A DNA stretch of 64,000 nucleotides from Rhynchonema sp. JSB1_4 (Eukaryota; Nematoda; Chromadorea; Monhysterida; Xyalidae): positions 1 through 64,000 of the forward strand of contig JASAMV010009051.1 in the NCBI GenBank assembly GCA_030248065.1, written 5' to 3'. Positions 57,131 through 64,000 of this stretch are shown here, in pieces. Within the stretch, counting starts at the first letter, position 1. Every line of letters starts with the position of its first letter. The notes below the pieces were generated by a model. It made no database searches and was not told the DNA's origin. It saw only the letters and a list, made by a program, of their open reading frames with translations. Position numbers and translations under genes: made by a program.

Positions 57131-57621
57131 CAGGGTTGGGCAAAAAACGTTTTTTTTCAAAAAATCGTTTTTAAAAAAAACGTTTTTTTTAAAAACGCCC
57201 AGATGACCAAAATATGCCCCAAAAAAATTGGAAAACGCTCATGTTGGGAAGAAAACGTGGTTAAATGAAGTAATTCTATGTGTTCTGAAGCAAAATAAAC
57301 GGGTTTCAACCCTTTTCTAGCGAGTTGTTAAGATCCCATATCAGACCCGCATCATGGGACCAACTTTGGCCGGGGTCATCATTGAAAGTCAAACGCCGTA
57401 TATCGACGTATCTCGACAAAGTAAAAATTGGTCGAAAATTTTTTGAAAAAAATGGGACAAAAAATTGATTTTCCTTGATAATCAGGGTACTTTTTCTGAA
57501 AAATCAGGGAAAATCAAGCAAATTCAGGATTTAAAAAGAACGAAAAACGACCCAGGCGTTTTTTTTTAAAAACGTCGTTTTTTTTAAGAAAAAACGCCGT
57601 CGTTTTTTTTGCCCAACCCTG
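57131..57621. mobile_element. hAT-type MITE, copy 2
   Basis: A 491-bp copy of the element at 12697-13217 in the same orientation, very similar throughout (shared AGATCCCATATCAGACCCGC, ACTTTGGCCGGGGTCATCA). Flanks are ATTGACAC and ATTGACGC, an 8-bp duplication with one difference. Confidence 0.88.
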
Positions 57622-58689
57622 ATTGACGCTGGATCTCTAATTACAGTATGTATTGCTTTTGGTTACCAAATTATGCCAGGTATTACAATGGATTTCGACC
57701 CTTGATGGACACTAGGCCGAAATTGCCGGCTTTTACACGTTTCGCGTGCCGTGTACACAGCGTCAGTCTGAGCTGAATTTTAACACTAACAACACGGAAC
57801 TTGACAAACATGAGGGGATCTAAAACGGTCAATCAGAGACGAAATTATCCAAAAATTGTAAAGGCTCCAACCAAAACAAAACAGTCTCATTGATTACCAG
57901 TGCTGATTTTTGCCTCAGGAACAATTAGGAGCATTTATTTAGACTTTTAATGTGTTCACCGCTGGTGATTTCGTCTCTGGCGATTGACCCTGTGGTCACC
58001 GACCTGTCAATAATGCTTGCAACAGGCAGCAAAACAAGGTACCTTTACAGTACCCGTATTGTTATTGCCGTATGTAAGCTGTTATGCATGAATTACTGTA
58101 TCGGGATGTATATTGTAACGACACTTTATTGAGAGATTTCTTATTAAAATTTTCTGGTTGCGTGACCTGTAGTGCACAACAAGTTAACACGTTACCATCC
58201 GCTTTACTTTACGCATCAGGCAACAGCTTATTGTGTCAAAAACTGTGGTGGACATTGCTGTCGTAGGCCTTGCAGCAATTAAAAGATCACTAATGACCCA
58301 CTTAAAACAAGATCGGCAGGTTTAGTCAGCCGTTAGATCACACGACTTCCTTCAAATGGTTCTTTTCAGCAAAGAACGTCGAAAATAAGCTTACGCGCTT
58401 GTCGTTGTAGCTCAAATTTCGAGAAGAAAAATAGGGGGACAATGAACCTACTGCAGGTATACGAAACCTACCGGAGTTTTCCACATATAGCCGATTCTGA
58501 ACCAATTACGAGTCAAACTTGTTGGACTTGAATCAGCCCGACTTGTAGGGCCTGAAAAACTTCGCCTGAAAAGGTCGGGCCAAAAATTTGCGAGGGCGTG
58601 AAAGTTCCGGCGTACTCGAACAATACTGGGAAAAGAGCTTCAACACAGTATAAACAATTGTTCAATTATATGAGTGTACAGTTGTAACC

Positions 58690-58875
58690 AGGGTTTGGCA
58701 CAAAACACGCCACTTTTTCGGTTTTTAAAAATTAAGAACGTAAGTTCACTTTTTTAATCATTTCCCAACTTTTTTTATTATTTTCCCTTTTTGGTGTAAA
58801 ATGCATGTTTTTATGCATGTTTCTGCTAGTTTTTCCAAAAAAAACCGCCTGCGGTGCTTGTATTTCGCTTCGGTA
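58690..58875. repeat. AT-rich dispersed element, partial (see 9509-9735)
   Basis: Starts CCAGGGTTTGGCACAAAA and ends near CCGCCTGCGGTGCTTGTATTTC. It lies just outside duplication copy A. A CAGGCCCG-type element fragment precedes it at about 58545-58600. Confidence 0.5.
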
Positions 58876-59382
58876 CACTGTCAATTACAATGTGAGCAGC
58901 GGTCTTCAGCTCTACTGAACGACCTATGTAAATAATGCAGGAAGCACGCAAATCAAATGGTCCATACCTGGGGCTCCAATACGCTGAATAACGACTCCCT
59001 TAGACTACAGTGCGGCATTCGAGACCAAAAATCTTCCTCCAAGATAATTCTTTTAGTCTTTTTTGCGTTTCTGTGTGATGTCAGGTTTATGTATGCATGG
59101 TTTTCCTGGCTGTGTCGCTTATGTTGAATTATGATAATAACATAAATGCAGGATCATAAATACATGTAGATCAGCTTTAGACGTTTTTATTTCAATCATT
59201 TTAATCACTAAAATCGCGGTTAGCCCATATAAAGAAACTGGAGATCTTAAAAGCAATAAACATACTGATACTCTACACTACTACACTCTACTCAACACTT
59301 TCAAATTTCTAATTCTGCTTAGTCCGTTGTTGTGCCTTGCCTAGTATATAATGTCGCATTAAATAATCATAATAATAACAAT

Positions 59383-60161
59383 TCAATAAGCGTTCGTCTT
59401 TTTCGGGTGTTGCTTTTTGTTGAATATCTGTCTCCAAATATTGTGCGCTTTTTGTTCGATCTGATTTCTGACGATCACATCCTGTTCACCCAAGCTTCGC
59501 TGTGGTCCGTGACTTTCGGGCTCGTCTGGAAAATTTTATGCTTATAAAATAAAACAATCTTGCTATTTGCATCCAAGTATTCAATAAATTTTGAAAGAGT
59601 GAAGTATTTCATGAATACAATGTTACTGCTTTCTAACGCAAATATTCTCTGGTGCAGACAGTCGTCAAAGCTTATCGTCAACGCTGGTAGTCAACTGAAG
59701 CAGCCCTGAGCACGACAGAGGTACACATAAAGACACACGAGCTAAGTGCTGACGACGAGAGTTGACAACATGAATAAAAGCGATACATTGTGTAGATTTG
59801 GAGGCAAATTTGCCAGAGGCGTTCGCACTGACGAGCCCTGGCGCCTCGGTCTGTCTGCGAAAGCAGGGCGAAACAGACCAACATTACTGCACACAGTAGT
59901 ACAAGGTAGAGTCTCACCACAATGAGCACAATAACAAGAGTAGGTTGCCACGAATACGTGTTGTTTAAAAAAGCACACAAAATGTTCCGTAGTTTGCCAA
60001 GAAAATAAATAGTCAAACTCAAACTCACGATAGCTGGTCAGTGTTTGAAAAAATCGAGCGAGTTTGTACTGGTCGAGGTCAGCCAACGCCTGCTTTGCAT
60101 CCGTCTGTACCGTCACGCATGCCAGCCAGCAAACTGTCACTATTAATATTGGGATTTGCAT
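59383..60161 (-). CDS. 91-aa secreted peptide, paralogue B
   Basis: Exons 60161-60029 and 59525-59383, again 133 and 143 nt with a phase-1 junction, encode 91 residues. Compared with paralogue A the signal peptide has Trp for Gly (VCWLAC) and the mature part differs at about a dozen positions, many conservative (for example DQYKLARFF versus DKYKLARFF). The basic tail is KKQHPKKTNAY. An in-frame ATG upstream (MSHFPDSK) would extend the N-terminus by eight residues; I prefer the internal ATG because it directly starts the signal peptide and is shared with paralogue A. Both copies have kept length and frame, so both are probably expressed. Confidence 0.72.
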
Positions 60162-60297
60162 TTTTGAGTCTGGAAAATGGGACATAGTTGTTGTTTCTTA
60201 AAAACATCTATCACATGCACAATGTGTTTGTACCGTCCATGGTATGCGAATAAAACTCAAAACACCATCAGCATGGAACACCAGATTCACTCCAATT

Positions 60298-60417
60298 AGG
60301 GCGGACTTAGGTTGAACACGGAAACCGGAACACGGAAATATTTCCGTGTTCCGTGTTCCGTGAATAATTTGGAGAATCACGGAACACGGAAATATTTCCG
60401 TTTCCGGAAATAGTTTT
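60298..60417. mobile_element. Self-complementary element flanked by a 105-bp direct repeat
   Basis: Begins GGGCGGACTTAGG and consists of GGAACACGGAAATA words and their inverse. The sequences on either side, about 60193-60297 and 60418-60527, are near-copies of each other (ACATGCACAATGTGTTTGTACCG, GGTATGCGAATAAAACTCAAAAC, CACCAGATTC, TCCAATTA). Confidence 0.75.
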
Positions 60418-61368
60418 CGTTTCTTGACAACATCTGTCACATGCACAATGTGTTTGTACCGTCTAAGGTATGCGAATAAAACTCAAAACCCCATCAGCGT
60501 AGAACACCAGATTCTGTCCAATTACGTGGATATTGTGAAACATTTTGTATTCCAATATGTGCCAGGCATTATAATGAATATCGACCCTTCACGGGCACTG
60601 CCGAAAATGCCGGCTCTTCACGTTTCGAGTGCTGTGTGAACAGTCTGAGTCTGAGATGATTAATACTAACAACACAGAGCTTGACAAACACTGGGGGATC
60701 TAAAATGGACAGTCAGAGACGAAATTGCCCAATGCTAAATGCTGCAACAAAAACAAAACAACCTCTTTGACCATTAGTGCTGATTTTTGCCTCAGGGACT
60801 ATTCGGAGCACTTATTTTGACTTTTGCGTTCGCCGCTGGTGATTTCGTCTCTGGCGATTGACCCTGGTCACTGGTGTTCCCTGAAGACCTTTCCTGTTAA
60901 TGATGGGTGCAAGTGCAACAGGCAGCAAAACAAGGCACTTTTACAGTACCTACCATATTGTAATTGCTGTAAGCTGTTATGCATGAATTACTGTATCTAT
61001 ACGTAACATTGTAACGACACTGTTTATTGAGAGATTTCTTATTAAAATTTTCTGGTTGCGTGACCTGTAGTGCACAACAAGTTAACACGTTACCATCCGC
61101 TTTACTTTACGCATCAGGCAACAGCTTATTGTGTCAAAAACTGTGGTGGACATTGCTGTCGTAGGCCTTGCAGCAATTAAAACGCAATAATGACCCACTT
61201 AAAACAAGATCGGCAGGCTAGTCAGCCGTACATCATACGACTTCCTCTAAATGGTTATTATTTTCAGCAAGTTTTCGAAAACAAGCTTATCGTGCATGTT
61301 GTTTAAGATATCTCAAATTTCGTGAAGAAAAACATAGGGACAATGAACCTACTGCATATATACGAAGC

Positions 61369-62060
61369 CTACCGGAGTTTTCCACACAAAGCCCCAAAAG
61401 GCCTGAGTAGAAATTTGTGGAAATGGGCCCTACGACAAAAAAATCAGTTCAGCCCTGGGGATTTAGGTGTTAAACTCATATCCTTTCCACTGGTTGAGTG
61501 TTTTCAACTTTGTCTGTAGGGACGTTTTAGAACAGCATTTTAACGAAGCGCACTGGGTGCTGTCTTGTGGACTTGCTTTGCACAAAAGATGATAGATCAA
61601 TAACGATGCGATTTGGCCTTGTGTGCACGCATTGCGTTAGATCTGTGAATGCAGTTGCGGCCCATAATCCCAGACTGCAATGACGCCCTGGGCCTTCTCA
61701 ATGACAAAAGCGCCAGTGGTTACCACCATCATAAACCGAAAATGATCCAGCTCAACCTTGTAGGTTGAGTGAAACAAAAGCGGTCCACTGGCGCTTTTGT
61801 CATTGACAAGGCCAAGGGCGCCATTGCAGTCTGGGATTATGGGCCGAAACTGCATCCACAGATCTAACGCAATGCGTGCCCACAAGGCTAAATCGTAGCA
61901 TTTTAACGTTCTCCATATTGATTGGAACGATTTTGATAAGTTTGCCGATTGTTTTAAACGTTGATCCAGTCCGAAACACCGGGGATTTAGTGGAAAATTC
62001 TACACTTGAGGCTTCAAGAACTCTATTCGCGGGTGGGGCTTTACGTTAAAACTCCCCGGC
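61369..62060. mobile_element. Diverged CCGGAG-type MITE with a nested hairpin
   Basis: Left end TACCGGAGTTTTCCACACAAAG; internal ATCAGTT, TGTAGGGACGTTTTAGAACAGCATTTT parallels the intact copies; the right end near 62045 is TAAAACTCCCCGG. At 61626-61880 an almost perfect 95-bp inverted repeat (GCATTGCGTTAGATCTGTG ... ACAGATCTAACGCAATGC) is inserted, a second element nested in the first. Confidence 0.7.
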
Positions 62061-62180
62061 ATGCATATGAATGGAACGCTGAATGCATATGAATGAACAG
62101 CCTGACAGAAAGGGTGGTGACCATCATTTAGTCACACAAACTGATCATGTGCCCAACTTTTAGACACGTGTACATATGTA

Positions 62181-62507
62181 TAGTCCGTCCACCAGCTCAT
62201 GGCACTTTGTGTTGCTGCTGGCTGGTTTGGTCCCTTCCTCCACGTTCTAATGAAAGAGAAATCCAGTGTGAGCGATTTTGCAAAAAACTTAAAAAAATAA
62301 TAAAATGTGTCGAAAACGATTGAATTCGATCAATTTTAAAATTAAATTAAATTAAAATCTATAAAACACGTCGATTTCATAAAGACAGCAATTTAGGAGC
62401 AAAAATATTTTTTTTTCGGAAACTCAATTTCTCTTTCATTAGAACGTGGAGGAAGGGAACAAGTCGGCCAGCAGCAACACAAAGTGCCATGAGCTGTGGA
62501 CGGACTA
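62181..62507. mobile_element. Palindromic MITE with TATAGTCCGTCC ends, copy 2
   Basis: Near-identical to 26639-26966 in the same orientation, with the same mirrored ends and AT-rich centre. Confidence 0.82.
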
Positions 62508-63166
62508 TACACACCAACTTTACACTGGCCTAATACATTGAGACCTGATTAAGCGAGTGATGGTAAGCCAGAAATGAGAGCAAGTGGTGTCCGACCAACA
62601 ATAGCGGCCGGCCCGGTTTAATGGCCAACACAGAATTTATTAAAAATAAGAGAAACGGCAGAGAATCTCTGTGCGTTGCACGAGTGGTTGAACCGTCGAC
62701 CTTTTTTGTCTTCACTGCTGCGCGTCAGACCACTCGGACATAGCGATGTCGCATCTTCCCATAATAAAGCAGACTTTTTTTACGCGAACTATTCATACAA
62801 ACATCACCACACGCGTGTGAGACTGACCGCGTGTGTTGCAGCATTGCATATTGCCTGTTGTGCTGGCTGCTTGTGGTTGGCCGATTGTGACCAGGTAGTC
62901 ACATCACGTGATGTGATCTAACTTACTCACCAACAGAATCAGTAATCTGGACTGGCGTTATGTTGCTGCAGCATGACATTGTTTTTATATAATACACCAG
63001 GTGCTTATAACATCACCCAGCTGGCCATGTGCGAACAAGTTTGTCTGCTGTGTGTGTGCAATAGTGTGCAACCAGCGCACACCCAGCCTACAACACGGCG
63101 CCATAGACACGCATAGACAGTTAGATGATGTTGCAGAAATAGATGTCTGTCTGATATAAAAACAAC
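62508..63166. other. No gene recognised
   Basis: A minus-strand sequence around 62690-62745 has weak tRNA-like boxes (CCGAGTGGTCTGACGCGC, GGTTCAACCACTC) but no pairing arms. TGTGTTG and CGTGTG words dominate the rest. No coding frame is credible. Confidence 0.3.
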
Positions 63167-63628
63167 TACCGAAGTTTTCCACTTGAAGCCCCCCGAATAG
63201 AGCCTCGGGGCTCTAAGTGGAAAATTTTCCCCTTAAAGCCCCCGGGGGCTCTAATTGGATTTATTTTTTACAGACCATTGATTTTACATAGAACAGTAAA
63301 CTTGCCAAAATAGTCAAACTAGTGTAAGAATGACCAAAATACGGCACTTTTCTGTTGTTTTACCAACGTTTTGCCACGTTTAGATGAAGATCCTCACAAT
63401 TAGGTTGAAATATGGTATCAGAATGTCAAAATGCTGGCCTAAAGTGTCCCTACTGACAACGATGAAAACACCCAGTTTTCCGCTTAAAGCCCCCGAGGGC
63501 TGTAAGTGGAAGCGTTACCACTTAAAGCCCCGGGGGCTCTAATTGGATTTTTTCTTTCTGGTCGGAGGGTCCATTTTCCACCAATTTCCGCATAGAGCCC
63601 CCAAGGCTGTAAGTGGAAAACTCCGGTA
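63167..63628. mobile_element. CCGGAG-type MIT element, full length
   Basis: A 462-bp element from TA-CCGAAGTTTTCCACTTGAAG to GTGGAAAACTCCGG-TA. Terminal inverted repeats with TA at both edges are typical of Tc1/mariner-derived MITEs. GCCCCCGGGGGCTCT words occur near both ends. The copy at 32350-32781 is its inverse. Confidence 0.82.
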
Positions 63629-64000
63629 TCGAGTCAGGTCCGATCCGATCACATCCGATCACCAAATTTGATGTCGACAATTCTGCGCTTTATAAATCAG
63701 GCAACGTAGCGCGTGTAAATGCATTGTTGTGTGTGCTTGAGCATCAATTACTATTCTTTTTGAGCTGTGCAACGTGCAAACGACTTGGAGAAAATATTTT
63801 TGCAGCAAGGTAGCACGAAAACCCAACCCACATATCAGCCGTGATTTTGCCTTCGGGAGAACCGTTTCTGCACAAAAAGTCCAAGTCGTGATCTCAAACC
63901 GGTCTCAAACGCGAAGGTATGAATTCGGCGACAGCACTATCATATCCCTGAGTACGAAAATCCCATACTTGCATTCCTGTGGTATCAACTAACGTCTGGG
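63629..64000. other. No gene recognised
   Basis: Starts with GGTCCGATCCGATCACATCCGATCACC, words also seen near 18170-18235. No gene is supportable before the window edge. Confidence 0.3.

Larger units (their letters stand above)
55560..58480. repeat. Segmental duplication, copy A (copy B at 59080-61370)
   Basis: The order of shared blocks is the same in both copies: TTTAGACGTTTTTATTT near the start, the secreted-peptide gene, TCGACCCTT...GGCACT blocks (57695/60578), GATTTCGTCTCTGGCGATTGACC (57967/60840), TTTCTGGTTGCGTGACCTGTAG (58149/61046) and the CCGGAG-type end (58473/61369). Differences are many, so the duplication is not recent. Copy A alone carries the hAT-type MITE at 57131. Confidence 0.85.
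59080..61370. repeat. Segmental duplication, copy B
   Basis: Counterpart of 55560-58480 with the same block order. It carries paralogue B of the secreted-peptide gene and, unlike copy A, the palindromic element at 60298-60417. Confidence 0.85.

Noticed and set aside
62690..62745. Possible tRNA gene on the minus strand
   Set aside because: Weak A and B box words are present but acceptor and T arms do not pair and no anticodon arm is visible.
1..64000. Spliced-leader (SL1-type) RNA gene or 5S rRNA cluster, expected in some nematode regions
   Set aside because: Neither an SL1-like GGTTTAATTACCC sequence nor rRNA text was found.

Overview
The window is eukaryotic DNA, most likely from a nematode. 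This rests on imperfect TTAGGC/GCCTAA runs (the nematode telomere unit), many 45-65 nt GT-AG introns with TTTCAG-type acceptors, an UNC-87-like calponin-repeat gene and two nematode-style iGluR-like genes. The species cannot be named from the sequence. Gene models were built by hand from open frames, GT/AG sites and matching intron phase; sequence beyond the edges and homology searches were not available.

Layout. About 1-9 kb is part of a Polinton (Maverick) type transposon: a packaging ATPase cut by the left edge, a protein-primed family B DNA polymerase split by 18 short introns, and at least three smaller genes whose upstream regions share a 14-bp palindrome, TGTCAGnnCTGACA. 11.1-17.1 kb (minus) holds a selectin-like receptor: one C-type lectin domain, seven sushi/CCP modules, one membrane helix and a cytoplasmic tail. 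18.0-19.8 kb holds a three-exon gene for an unrecognised 121-aa protein. 20-27 kb is mostly repeats (GC-rich CGGCCCGG elements, inverted-repeat elements) around the tail of a minus-strand membrane-protein gene that may begin at 28.08 kb. 28.2-30.6 kb (plus) is a five-exon, four-helix LAPTM4-like gene. 33.3-36.7 kb carries two intronless iGluR-like genes with a decayed third copy between them. 37.3-40.8 kb (minus) is a muscle-type calponin-repeat (CLIK) gene with an acidic tail. 41-49 kb is sparse: a nuclease-like fragment, a LINE 3' end, a 56-aa membrane micropeptide gene and a large MITE. 49.3-55.5 kb (plus) is a complete 16-exon SLC5 sodium/solute symporter. 55.6-61.4 kb is a tandem duplication giving two paralogous genes for a 91-aa secreted, cysteine-free, C-terminally basic peptide. 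The right end is MITE-rich.

The host genes do not form a pathway; they look like ordinary neighbours separated by repeats. The parts that function together are the Polinton genes (replication by PolB, ATP-driven packaging by the ATPase, probable shared control through the palindromes). The most unusual signals are that palindrome code, the recurring GTTGG 5' splice sites in both transposon and host genes, the secreted-peptide pair, and several palindromic elements made of self-complementary short words.
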